This document shows, piece by piece, positions 9,172 through 19,900 of a stretch of 63,080 bases of DNA (position 1 is the stretch's first letter; the number at the start of each line of letters is the position of its first letter). A model generated the notes under the pieces. That model searched no databases. It was not told where the DNA came from and worked only from the letters and a program-made list of their open reading frames with translations. The translations under genes were made by a program, and so were the position numbers. The stretch covers positions 1-63,080 of the forward strand of contig NZ_LOEE01000042.1 of assembly GCF_001562415.1 (NCBI RefSeq). The letters run 5' to 3'. Origin of the DNA: Thermotalea metallivorans. Its GTDB lineage: Bacteria > Bacillota > Clostridia > Peptostreptococcales > Thermotaleaceae.

Positions 9172-12100
9172 TTATTTTCCGTGCACCATAAAATATGCAC
9201 AGCTTCCTTTTTGAGCAGGCACCACTTCCAATCTTGCATCAATCCGCTCTTTCAATTCCGGCACGTGGGAGATGATACCCACCAATCTGCCCCCCTGCTG
9301 AAGATCGATCAATGTTCTCATGGCAAAATCCAAGGCTTCAGGATCCAATGTTCCGAACCCCTCATCCACGAAAATGGTATCCAAACTGATTCCTCCCGAA
9401 TAGGACTGCACCACATCGGCAAGTCCTAAGGCCAAAGACAGAGACGCCAAAAAAGTCTCTCCTCCCGATAGGGTAGTGACCGGTCTTTCCATTCCTGTAT
9501 AGGTATCAAATATTTCTAGTTCCAAGCCCCCTGCCGCATTTTTCCTGGCCCTGTCCATGGTCCGCTTCAGGTGATATCTCCCCTTGCTCATCAACTTTAG
9601 GCGTTGGGTGGCAGCGTCGGTAATATCATCCAAAAGGGCTCCCAATACAAAACGCTGCAAAGTCAACCCATGGGCATTATTGCCATTGCTAATGTCCGAT
9701 AAATACCCTACAGTCTCATATTCCTTTTCTTTGTTCTTGATCCATCTATCCAGTTTTTGAATTTCTTCCAGCAACTTTTTGTCATTTTCTATTTTCTGCA
9801 GCAAATTCCCTTCTAACTTAATGATTTCTTCCTTTTCCTTTTCCATTGCACTCCATTGGGCCTGAAGTTTATCCAAATCCACCTGTGCCATCCCTTCTAC
9901 AGCTTTCTTTGTCTTTTCATAGTGCTCCTTTGCCACGCGAAATTTTCCTTCAAAATCTTTGATTTCTTTTTCCAGACGATGAATATCTTCTTCCTTTTTT
10001 TTGGCACTGGCATAGTCCCCATATTTTTCAAAGCCGGCCCGGTTCATGCTGTAAATAAAATTTTGTCTTTCCATCCTATATTTTTCGTTAGCTTCCTCCA
10101 GGGCTTTTTCAGCACTGTTCAAAGAATTTTGCGCTATGGCCAAGGCCTTGTCCATAGCTTCAAAGTCCTTCTGGGCTTTCTCAAACTCTTCCCTCAAGCT
10201 GTTGTAAAGAGCACTGGCCTCTGTTTGAGCCTTTTTGAGTGCCTCAGGGCTCCTGACTTCTTCCGGAATGGAATTTTCCATTTCCTTGAGGGCTCCCACT
10301 TGGTTTTGATATGTCCCATTTTTTTCCCTGATTTCTTCCTCCGCCTTTTGAAGCATCTCCCGAATTTTATGGGCCTTCTCCCGCATATCCAATATATTTT
10401 TATGTACACTTTCCTGCCGGCTCCATTTTTCTCTGGCCCTTTCCCATTGATTTTTCCCATCCTCTAGAGCCTTCTTCAAGGTATCGGTGGCTTCGTCCTT
10501 CTTTTCGCCCAATTCATCTTCCGTCATTTTGATGATATTCTCTACTTTTTCCTTGGCAGCATGCTTCTGTGCCAGCACGTCCTTTATCTTGTCTTTTTGT
10601 TTTTCCAATTTTTCTACTTCCAGCCGCTTTTCTTTGACTTCGGCCTCCATAGGCATCCAGGCTTCCCTTTCTGCCGGCTTGGGGTGATGGATAGACCCGC
10701 ACACGGGACAAGGTTCCCCTTCTTCCATTTGTTCTGCCAGGATGGCTGCCTGTCCTTTGTTCCATGCTTCCTGCAACCTGAAATACTCCTCCTTGGCTTT
10801 TCCGTAGGCAACCTCTATCCGTTCATATTCTTTCCATGTTTCTCCGTAGGCTTTTGCAATATACATTCGATCTTGGTAATGCTGGATCAAGACCATCTTT
10901 TTCTGATAAATTTTTTCTGCCTCCCGATAGGCCGCCTCCAGCAGGGGGAGTTTATGACCGTATTCTTTCAACTCCTCCAAAAGAATATTTTCCTTTTCCA
11001 TCCTTTCTTCCAGTTGTTGAAGTTCCTGCTCCCAAGCTGCCTTTTCTTTCATCTTGTGGTCAAGGGCATCCTTCACTTGAACCAGCATTCCTTTTTGTTT
11101 TTCCAGTGCATGGACCTTTTCTGTAAGCTCTTCCAACTGCATTACCCTTTTTTTGGCTTCCTCCCGAAGAGCCTCCTGTTGATTTTGGAATTTTAATTTT
11201 TCCTCTGCGATCCCGTATTTTTTAAAGATTTCCTCCAGTTCCTTCTTCTTCAATTCCAAATTCTTTTCGCAGCTCTCCTTATCTTGACTTCTCAATCGGG
11301 TGGTTTTCTCCGTCTCCTCCAGGGTAGCTGCCTTCCTGGCACGGTTGAATATCTCCTTTTTTTCTTCATAGCTTGGCACCAGCTCCTGCAGGTGCTCCAA
11401 TTCCTTTTCCGCCAGTTCCTTCTCCCGAAGTTTCTCATTGGCTTCTTTTCCTTTTAAGAAATCTTCCTTGGCCTTTTTCAAAGCTTCTGTTTTTTCATGC
11501 AAAGCTTCCCTCAATTTTCCAAGCCTTTCTTCATTTCCAACAATCAATTTTTCCAAATCTTCCATATTTTCGCATCCTGTCTGGATGAAGATTGTATTCT
11601 GCTGATCCTCCAACCTCTTGATTTCATCCTTTAACTCCTTGGCATTCTTTTTCAGTAGTTCTTCTATGATCCTATAAAGTTCCGTATGAAATAGCTTTTC
11701 CAAAATGTTTTGCCTCTCCAGGGAATCGGCCGTCAGCAGCTTGCGAAACTGCCCTTGGGGGAGCATGATCACCTGTCTGAACTGACTGCTCTTAAAGCCA
11801 AGGAGCCTTTCAATCTCTTCTGTCACATTCTTCCATCCCGTTTTTAGCAAGACCTCGTTTTCTTTCTCATTCCCTTCCCCTTTCAATTTCCATAGGGTGG
11901 CATCGGCATTTTGCAGCGTTGTCCCGCTACCGGACCTTTTCGGTCTCTCCTGTTCAGGAATTCGTTGGACACGATATCTTTCTGTTCTGATTTCAAATTC
12001 AAAGGTGACCTCCGTCCGTTGATCAGGATCGGCATGATGGCTCCTCATATTTTTCCCGTTTCTTTCGGCCCCGCTGGTATCCCCGTAAAGGGCAAAACAA

Positions 12101-12243
12101 ATGCCATCCAGGATCGTTGTTTTCCCCGCTCCCGTAGGGCCATGGATCAAAAATAGATTCCGATTTCCCAATTCCCGAAAATCGATCTCCTGTACTGCCG
12201 CATAGGGACCAAAGGCTGCCATGGAAAGTTTTATCGGTTTCAA
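9172..12243 (-). CDS. sbcC: exonuclease SbcC, ATPase subunit
   Basis: The Rad50-like ATPase that with SbcD opens hairpins and processes protein-blocked DNA ends. In 1023 residues it has Walker A GPTGAGKTT (35-43), long coiled-coil arms (about 180-860) joined at a zinc hook CPVC near residue 510, the ABC signature LSGGE at 925 and Walker B TIFVDEG near 956. The start is TTG at 12243, supported by GAGGGAGGG just upstream and by only three bases after the sbcD stop. It is the last gene of the addB-addA-sbcD-sbcC operon and is followed by a strong terminator. Confidence 0.95.
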   Translation of the reverse strand: MKPIKLSMAAFGPYAAVQEIDFRELGNRNLFLIHGPTGAGKTTILDGICFALYGDTSGAERNGKNMRSHHADPDQRTEVTFEFEIRTERYRVQRIPEQERPKRSGSGTTLQNADATLWKLKGEGNEKENEVLLKTGWKNVTEEIERLLGFKSSQFRQVIMLPQGQFRKLLTADSLERQNILEKLFHTELYRIIEELLKKNAKELKDEIKRLEDQQNTIFIQTGCENMEDLEKLIVGNEERLGKLREALHEKTEALKKAKEDFLKGKEANEKLREKELAEKELEHLQELVPSYEEKKEIFNRARKAATLEETEKTTRLRSQDKESCEKNLELKKKELEEIFKKYGIAEEKLKFQNQQEALREEAKKRVMQLEELTEKVHALEKQKGMLVQVKDALDHKMKEKAAWEQELQQLEERMEKENILLEELKEYGHKLPLLEAAYREAEKIYQKKMVLIQHYQDRMYIAKAYGETWKEYERIEVAYGKAKEEYFRLQEAWNKGQAAILAEQMEEGEPCPVCGSIHHPKPAEREAWMPMEAEVKEKRLEVEKLEKQKDKIKDVLAQKHAAKEKVENIIKMTEDELGEKKDEATDTLKKALEDGKNQWERAREKWSRQESVHKNILDMREKAHKIREMLQKAEEEIREKNGTYQNQVGALKEMENSIPEEVRSPEALKKAQTEASALYNSLREEFEKAQKDFEAMDKALAIAQNSLNSAEKALEEANEKYRMERQNFIYSMNRAGFEKYGDYASAKKKEEDIHRLEKEIKDFEGKFRVAKEHYEKTKKAVEGMAQVDLDKLQAQWSAMEKEKEEIIKLEGNLLQKIENDKKLLEEIQKLDRWIKNKEKEYETVGYLSDISNGNNAHGLTLQRFVLGALLDDITDAATQRLKLMSKGRYHLKRTMDRARKNAAGGLELEIFDTYTGMERPVTTLSGGETFLASLSLALGLADVVQSYSGGISLDTIFVDEGFGTLDPEALDFAMRTLIDLQQGGRLVGIISHVPELKERIDARLEVVPAQKGSCAYFMVHGK

Positions 12244-12246
12244 TGC

Positions 12247-13395
12247 CTATCCCTCCCTCATCATGCTGTAGTATTGATCCAAAATCTTGGCAAATATGTC
12301 CTTCTGCCTTTCCGTGATTTCCTGCCCTGTAACTTGTTTTAGAAAGGAAGCAAATAAATCTTCCTCTCCCATTTTCCTGAAATTCCCTTCCGGCCTTATT
12401 CCTTTGCCCCCCGTCAACAGCTGAGGCCTTTCGATATGTAAAACATTAGGGTATACCTTTTTTAATTTGCCCATGGGGTCCAATAAAGCTCCCTCATCCT
12501 TCAAGGTAACCATGAGATAATCTTCCCGGTTTTCCCCTGCCTTTGGCCCCTTCAGAATTTCCTCCAGGTATCCTTCAATGCACCGCAAATCCCTTTTGGG
12601 TTTCAGTTCTATGTGCTGTACTTTAATTTTGCCCTCCGGGTCCATTTCAATCATGGAAATATGCTTCCGGTGATTTGCCTCTGAAAAGGAATATTTCATC
12701 AGGGAACCGGAATACCTTATATTTTCTCCGCCCACCCGCTGGGGCCTATGGAGATGCCCCAGGGCTACATAGTGAAAATCCCTAAAATAAGAAGGATTTA
12801 CTGCTCCTGAACCTCCCACAGAAAGGGGACGCTCCGATTCACTCTCCTGCCCCCCTACCACAAAGGCATGGGCTACCAGTACATGTCTTTTTTGGGGATC
12901 CATTTTGCCCTTCACATGATGCAGCAACTTCATCATAGATTCATCATGAACATGAATACTTTCGTCCCCCAGTTGATCCCTCACCATGGCCGGCTCCACA
13001 TAGGGCAAGGCATGGAAATAGACGGGTCCATGGGCATCATGGATGACGATGGGATTCAATTCCCTGCTCAATTTTCCAACCAGATGCAACCCCTTTTCCT
13101 GCATCAGACGACAGCCGAATCCCAGCCGATCGGGACTGTCATGATTCCCGGCGATCATAATCATCGGCACATGATAATCCATCAGTATTTTGGATACCAC
13201 ATCATCCAGCAAATTGACGGCTTCCGTAGGTGGCACCGATCTGTCGAAAATATCTCCTGAAACCAAAATCACATGGGGTTTTTCTTCCCGGATCAAATCT
13301 ATCAGCTGATCCAGTATGTAAGCCTGGTCCTCCGTCAAATGGATTCCATGAAAGAGTCTCCCCAGATGCCAGTCAGACGTATGAATCATTTTCAT
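12247..13395 (-). CDS. sbcD: exonuclease SbcD, nuclease subunit
   Basis: A 382-residue Mre11-like Mn-dependent nuclease. The metallophosphoesterase motifs are complete: DWH (8-10), SGDIFDR near 47, AGNHDSPDR near 83, VAHAF near 172 and GHLHRPQ near 214. The start overlaps the addA stop by four bases (ATGA), which indicates translational coupling; sbcC starts three bases after its stop. The complex would act on hairpins and stalled double-strand ends, the same substrates that feed AddAB recombination, so joint expression makes sense. Confidence 0.95.
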   Translation of the reverse strand: MKMIHTSDWHLGRLFHGIHLTEDQAYILDQLIDLIREEKPHVILVSGDIFDRSVPPTEAVNLLDDVVSKILMDYHVPMIMIAGNHDSPDRLGFGCRLMQEKGLHLVGKLSRELNPIVIHDAHGPVYFHALPYVEPAMVRDQLGDESIHVHDESMMKLLHHVKGKMDPQKRHVLVAHAFVVGGQESESERPLSVGGSGAVNPSYFRDFHYVALGHLHRPQRVGGENIRYSGSLMKYSFSEANHRKHISMIEMDPEGKIKVQHIELKPKRDLRCIEGYLEEILKGPKAGENREDYLMVTLKDEGALLDPMGKLKKVYPNVLHIERPQLLTGGKGIRPEGNFRKMGEEDLFASFLKQVTGQEITERQKDIFAKILDQYYSMMREG

Positions 13396-16300
13396 AGTTT
13401 CACCTCTTTGTCTAAATGGAACAGGTATAAATACGCCTCTTTTACTTTCTTGCTTAAAATCGCTTCCAAAGCCTCCTTATACAGATCAATTTGGACCCGG
13501 TACTGCTCTATGAGGCCTTCCGTTTCTCCAAGGCCCACAGAATCCGTCTTATAATCCACCAGTACAATTCCGTCTTCCTCTTCAAAATAACAGTCAATGA
13601 CCCCTTGAATCAAAAGATTTTCTTCACAGCCTTCCAGCCCGGGAATTACCTCGAAGGCTTTTTTTACATAATTGAACGGAATTTCCCGGTAAACCCTTGC
13701 TGCCCGGACAATGCGTTGACCAATGGACGTATGGAAAAATTTCAGGATTTTAGAAATATCCACTGCCTCTGCCTCTTCTCGCTTCAGCAGCTCCTTCTCT
13801 ACCATCTCCTCTATTTGTATGGCAATTTCCTCTAAATCCTTCACCCGCCTTAGATCCAGATGCTGCATCACGAAGTGCACGATGATCCCCTTTTCTATCC
13901 CAGAAAACTGCTTCTTGCCTTCCATGAACTTGGGCATCCTGGTAAGGGAGGGTATATTCATCTCCATGGGTTCCAGGCCCTTTGCCGATAGTTTTTTGAT
14001 TTCCGAAACAGACAGTTTCGAAGGGATTTTGGGAGCGATACTATGGGGATATGCCCAATGTAATCTTTTCTCTATGATTTCTCCCAAATCGGAAGCCGCT
14101 TCCATGCGGAAATTTTGCAGCATATCCTGGAATTCCTTTTTTTGGATTTGTTTCTCCTCTTCTGCCTTACGGATATCATATCGATCGAAAATAGTAATCC
14201 TCCAAACAGAAGGATCCTCTAACAACTGCTCCTCTTTCCAATGGCCATGAGCCAAGTTTCTCAAGGCTTCTCCGTCCTTATGTCTTAGCAAAACCGGGCA
14301 AATCCAGTCCAGGTAGCTTTTTGCCTTGGAAAGATGGAAGGGGGTAATGGTCTTCGTCCACCCCTTGGCGGCATTTTGCATATTTCTTGCTGAACCCACC
14401 AGAATCAGCTTATCCTTTGGCCTTGTAAAAGCCACATAGAGTATCCGCATTTCCTCCGACAGGGTTTCCAGCTTGATTCGGTTTTTCATGGCTATTTTGG
14501 CTATGGTATCGGCATAGTATCTTAAATCAGGATCTACATATTTGGGTCCAATGCCCAGTTCTTTATGAAACAACACCGGCGCATTCATGTCCGTAAGGTT
14601 AAACTGTTTCCCCATGCCTGCTACAAATACAATGGGGAATTCCAGCCCCTTGCTCTTGTGGATACTCATAATGCGCACCACATTATCATTTTCTCCCAGT
14701 ATCTTGGCCGTTCCCATGTCACCGCTGCTGTTTTGGAGCTTTTCTATAAATTGAATAAAATGAAATAATCCCTTGATGGAAGTCTTTTGAAACTGTCGGG
14801 CCCTGTCAAAGAAAACCCTTAAATTGGCCTGACGCTGAATCCCCCCCGGCATGGACCCTACATAATAGTAGTAGCCCGTGTCAATCAACAGCTTCCATAT
14901 GAATTCATCCACATGAATATATCGGGACTCCTCTTGCCAGATGCTTAACTTCTCCATAAATTTTTGAAGTTTGTCCTTTAAGGGGTCCGAAGCATTGGCT
15001 ATGTAATTTTGAATGGCCTCATAGTATGTCTTTTCCCTACTGCGAATTCTAATCTGAATCAATTCCTCCGTGGTAAATCCTCCAATGGGTGAGCGCATGA
15101 CGCTGAGCAGGGGAATATCCTGCCTTTTGTTATCGATTAACTTCAGCAGATTCATAAAGATGTTGACTTCGACGGCTTCGAAGTAGCCCGAATTCACATC
15201 GGCATAGGCAGGGATTCCCTCTGTCATAAAAGTCTGCAAAAACCCTTGTGCCCAGTTTTTGGTCGTTCGCAGGAGGATTACCATATCCCTGTAATCTACT
15301 TGCCGATACCCCTGGATCCTAGGGTCATAGATCCGGGTATGGATCAGCTCTTTGATCCTTTTGGCCACGACCCTTGCCTCTATTTCTACATCTTCCATCT
15401 CCTCCAATTCTTCCATAGCTCCCTCCATACCCTCCGGCCTTGTATCCTTCTCCAATAGATATAATTCAACGGCAGGATCTTCCAAAGGCTGAACATCGGC
15501 TCCCTTGTAGAGGTAGGCCCTTTCATCATAATTAATTTCCCCAAACCCTTTGGACATGATATGCCTAAATATGAAATTAGTCCCATCAATGATCTGTTCT
15601 CTGCTCCTAAAGTTTTGGCTAAGATCGATGCGGCGGTTCCTTGCCGCTTCATGATTTTCAAATCTTTCATACTTTTCTATGAACAGAGAAGGGTCCGCCA
15701 AACGAAAGCGATAAATGCTCTGCTTTACATCCCCCACCAGGAAAAGATTGTTGTCTTTTTTAATGAAGTTTAAAATTGTCTCCTGTACGATATTGCTGTC
15801 TTGGTACTCATCCACAAAAATATACTCAAATTTTTTCTGATATTCCCTGGCTGCCTCTTCATGCTCCAGAATTTCCAGGGCATAATGCTCCAGATCATGA
15901 AAGTCCAGTATCCCCTTTTCCATCTTTTTTTCCTTATACAAAGCATCGAAGCTGCTGACCAGATGAAGCAAATAGTCCATATAAGGGTACAGCCCGTTCA
16001 AGTCCTTTATGTAGTCTTCCGGGCTTTTGCTCAGAATATTTTCCTGAATTCCCTTCAGGATGTCCTTGCCCCTTTCCCGCAAATCTTTGACTTCTTCCTT
16101 CAAGCTTTCCCGTACATCCTTGGATACTCTGCCCAATCTTTTATGGTTCACGTCACGCAATCGGGGGTAAAAATTGGCAATACCGGTTTTGATACTGGCC
16201 AGCAACTCCTCTGTCAGCAACAGATCGTCTGCAATGGCCTCTCTGTAGCCCTCCGGTCCCCCCGGCTTTTCACAGATAGCCTTGGCCTGAAGAAAAAATT

Positions 16301-16976
16301 CCTTTGCTCCTAACAATTCAATTTCGATTTGGTCTGCAATGGTTCGATGCCAGAGACTCCCTTCAAATTGAGGCAAATCCATATGAAAATCCTCTATCTT
16401 TTCCCTCAGCCATTTCAAGGGGTAGGATTGGCTCTGGATGAATTCATAAAGCCGCAACACTAGTTCCTGCAAAGGCAAGTCATGTTTGCTGGCTCCAAAA
16501 CGCTCAATCAAGCCGTAAAACCGTTCGTCAGCCTTCCCATATTCCTGCTCAAACAGTTCCTCGACACTCTCCATTTTCATGATGGCAGTTTCTGTTCCGT
16601 CGCCGATCCGAAAATTAGGGTCAATATGGATCAGATGGAAATATTTTCGCACCACATCGATACAAAAAGAGTGGAGAGTACTGATGGAGGCCCTGCTCAG
16701 CAAATTCATCTGTCTCCTAAGATGGGTTTCATTTTCGTTCTTTTTTTCCATCTCCTGCAGAAGGGCAGCACCGATTCTCTCCCGCATTTCTCCCGCTGCA
16801 GCATTGGTAAATGTCACAATCAACATCCTATCAATATCTATCTTGTCTTTGATAATCAATTGGATAATCCGTTCCACCAATACCGCCGTTTTCCCCGAAC
16901 CGGCCGCCGCTGCCACCAGCAAGTTGTTTCCCCTAGCATCGATGGCATCCCTCTGGTCATTGGTCCATCTTACCAC
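13392..16976 (-). CDS. addA: ATP-dependent helicase/nuclease subunit A
   Basis: The 1194-residue motor subunit of AddAB, the Gram-positive equivalent of RecBCD. It shows Walker A AAAAGSGKT (22-30), Walker B VDEYQDSN near 390, UvrD-type motifs such as QNFRSR and MSIHKSKGLEF, and at the C-terminus a RecB-type nuclease with VDYKTD (about 1140-1145). The start is GTG at 16976, 20 bases inside addB, preceded by GGGGGAGAAGACA. It overlaps sbcD by four bases. It acts with AddB at double-strand breaks and regulates end trimming at Chi-like sites. Confidence 0.96.
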   Translation of the reverse strand: MVRWTNDQRDAIDARGNNLLVAAAAGSGKTAVLVERIIQLIIKDKIDIDRMLIVTFTNAAAGEMRERIGAALLQEMEKKNENETHLRRQMNLLSRASISTLHSFCIDVVRKYFHLIHIDPNFRIGDGTETAIMKMESVEELFEQEYGKADERFYGLIERFGASKHDLPLQELVLRLYEFIQSQSYPLKWLREKIEDFHMDLPQFEGSLWHRTIADQIEIELLGAKEFFLQAKAICEKPGGPEGYREAIADDLLLTEELLASIKTGIANFYPRLRDVNHKRLGRVSKDVRESLKEEVKDLRERGKDILKGIQENILSKSPEDYIKDLNGLYPYMDYLLHLVSSFDALYKEKKMEKGILDFHDLEHYALEILEHEEAAREYQKKFEYIFVDEYQDSNIVQETILNFIKKDNNLFLVGDVKQSIYRFRLADPSLFIEKYERFENHEAARNRRIDLSQNFRSREQIIDGTNFIFRHIMSKGFGEINYDERAYLYKGADVQPLEDPAVELYLLEKDTRPEGMEGAMEELEEMEDVEIEARVVAKRIKELIHTRIYDPRIQGYRQVDYRDMVILLRTTKNWAQGFLQTFMTEGIPAYADVNSGYFEAVEVNIFMNLLKLIDNKRQDIPLLSVMRSPIGGFTTEELIQIRIRSREKTYYEAIQNYIANASDPLKDKLQKFMEKLSIWQEESRYIHVDEFIWKLLIDTGYYYYVGSMPGGIQRQANLRVFFDRARQFQKTSIKGLFHFIQFIEKLQNSSGDMGTAKILGENDNVVRIMSIHKSKGLEFPIVFVAGMGKQFNLTDMNAPVLFHKELGIGPKYVDPDLRYYADTIAKIAMKNRIKLETLSEEMRILYVAFTRPKDKLILVGSARNMQNAAKGWTKTITPFHLSKAKSYLDWICPVLLRHKDGEALRNLAHGHWKEEQLLEDPSVWRITIFDRYDIRKAEEEKQIQKKEFQDMLQNFRMEAASDLGEIIEKRLHWAYPHSIAPKIPSKLSVSEIKKLSAKGLEPMEMNIPSLTRMPKFMEGKKQFSGIEKGIIVHFVMQHLDLRRVKDLEEIAIQIEEMVEKELLKREEAEAVDISKILKFFHTSIGQRIVRAARVYREIPFNYVKKAFEVIPGLEGCEENLLIQGVIDCYFEEEDGIVLVDYKTDSVGLGETEGLIEQYRVQIDLYKEALEAILSKKVKEAYLYLFHLDKEVKL

Positions 16977-19900
16977 TGTCTTCTCCCCCCTTGCTCTCCC
17001 TTATTCTTTTTAGAACTTCCTCATCATCCAACGGAACCACATTTCTATATTGATTGTCCTCAAACAGTTGATCAAACTGACAGATGCCTTTATAGGAGCA
17101 GTATTCACAGGCAATCTGCTTGTTGCTCTTGGCGGGTTCAATACGAATATTCCCCTTTATGATTTCATCAGTAATATCCCTTACATGTTTCCGAACATGG
17201 TCCAGTAAAGCAATAAATGCTTCCTCATCCAAAGCAGACGAATTTTTATAGAATTCACCGTTTTTGTTCAAAGCCACAGGAATGATATCGGAATGTCCGT
17301 CGATCTCCCGATCTAACTCCCGGACAATCCTTACATCCTTCAACACCAAACCCTTTAATTTTAATTTTCTACGTATTTCCTTTTCAATGACATCTGCCAC
17401 CCTTTCGTCGCTTTTCACCAAAGGATCATCAATTTTAAAATAGAAAATGCCTGCCGGTTTCACAGTTTTTTTATCCAAATTCCGCCTGTGGGACAATACC
17501 GCATCCAAATAAATCATCAACTGGAGCTCCAATCCGTAGTATACATCGGACAAGCAAAAATCCTTGTCCCCCGACTTATAATCCACAATCTTCACATAGC
17601 TTTCTTCCCCATCCTCCAGGATATCTACCCGGTCAATTCGCCCCTCCAGGTATATCTTTTCTCCATCAGCCAGCTCGATTTCAATGGGAGGATAGTACCC
17701 ATCCCGGCCGAAACTCACCTCATAGCCCATGGGCTCAAAACCGCTCCTTTTTAAATGTTCCGTCAGGGTCCATACAGCCCTGCGGCTGATTCGCTTCAGA
17801 CGATTGACCAAATACTTGTAGCGGTGGGTACTAAACAACACGCCATTGTTATAGCCCTGGACTACTTCATCAATCACCCGGTCCACAATTTCATCGCATT
17901 GTTCTCTCGTTAGCTCACGCCAATCCAGTCCATGGGTCCTCAAGGTCTTTGTAAAAGATTCCATGGATTGATGAAAAAGCTCTCCCATATCGGGGGATTC
18001 CATCCGAAACATCTCCCTTTCCTTGGGCCTTAGACCATATCTCACAAAATGAGCAAAGGGACAGTTTGCAAACTGCTCTAATCGGGACACGCTGGAACGA
18101 ATGGGCGTTTCATAGAGGGCTTTGGCCCTATGGGTGCCCAAGCTGGCCACTTGATTTTGATGGAAAAAACCCTCAATGATGGCCTCCCTCCTCGGTTTCC
18201 ATTCCTCCTGGGCATAGTACCATCGATATACATCCCACCACAAGGGTGCCATGGGCTTGCCATCAGCGGCAAGCCGCAAATTTTCCACCAGATATTTGAA
18301 AGTACTGTTCTTCGTGGCAATAAGATGGAGCTGTCGTTCCACATCATGGACCACATCGCTTTTCACTTGGATTCCCTTGAATATTTTTTTCACCCGATCA
18401 ATTAAAATGGAAGGCCGCATGGCTTTTCCCTCTTGATCTGCCAAAGCATAACTGATCCATAAATATTCACTGGGCTTGCTAAAAGCCGAGTAAATATTAA
18501 ATTTTTCCTCATAATTCTTTCCTTCGCTGTCAAAACCTATGGTCAAACCCTTTTCCTTCATGAGGTTTTTTTCTTCATCGGACAAAATCCCTTCCTCATC
18601 TTTTCCGGAAGGCAGTATGCCATCATTAACTCCAATCACGAACAATGCCTTGATGTCATGGCTTTTGGATCTTTGTATATTTCCCACCAATACCTGGTCA
18701 ACGGTCGTAGGAATAATCCCCACCTCCAGAGAAGAAAAACCGGAATCTAAAATCCGTATGTACTCCTTCAAGGTCATCTTTTGCTGCCCCAATATCTCCA
18801 CCAACTGATCGAAGGTATCCATGATGATATTCCAAATCTGCGTATTTTCATTGACATGCTCGTACTGCCCCTTTCGGCGGAGTTCCTCAATCCAGGCCAG
18901 CAGTTTTTCATGGGTCTTCATATCCTCCAAATAATCGTATAAAGCCCGGGTCATGGCTTCCACCGACTTTTTGCCCTTTACTTTCTTTTCCAGCCTCTCC
19001 ATAGGCTCCATAAATTTTATGCGATATTGGTTCATCCGTTCCAGCGTCTCCGGTTCTCCCCACGGAAAATCTTCCTTCCATTTGACTCCTTCTATGCCAT
19101 ACCGCAGCACATAATTTTCCAGCTCCTCATATTCATCTCCCGATAGTCCCCCAAACCCTGTTTTAAAACAACGGAAGACATCCTCATAGCGGTAACCCCT
19201 CCGGATCACTTCCAGAGCAGACAGCAAAAATAGAATCAAGGGATTATTGGCAACAGACCTTTTTTGGTCTAGGAAATAGGGGATTTCATACTCTTCAAAA
19301 ACCCGCCTGATCAAAGTTCCGTAATTTTCCAGATCTCCACATACGACGGCAATATCACTCCACCGATAAGATCGGTCCCTTACCAGGGCTAGGATTTGAG
19401 CTGCCACATTTTCTATCTCCGTGTGAAGATTGATCCCTGCAAAAACATCCAAATTCCGTATTTCTCCTTCATAGGCCCTGTAGGGATAGGCATATAATTC
19501 TTGTTCCATATGAAGGATTTCCGGTGCTTTTTTAGGACAGGCTCCCTGTTGTTGTTCTAAGTCAATGATCTGCCCCGGCAATCCCAGTCTCACGGCAATT
19601 TCATGGACTTTTCTATAGGCAAGCTCAGGAATTTTGAACAAATCTCCATCCCTCTCCCGCCCCATAAAATCCATGGGAAAGGTAATGGTTATCTTTCTGG
19701 CTGCCACCATCAATTTTTCCAGTATCCGACAAATCTGTGGAGTAAAGCTTTGAAAACCGTCAATCCAAATTTCTGCATCCTTTAAAAACTGAGCATGTCC
19801 AATTTTTTCTGCCAGCAGGTTGATATAGTCTTCCGTATCCATATAACTTCCCTGAAGATATTGATGAAACTGTCCATAGATATGGGCAATATCTTGGAGC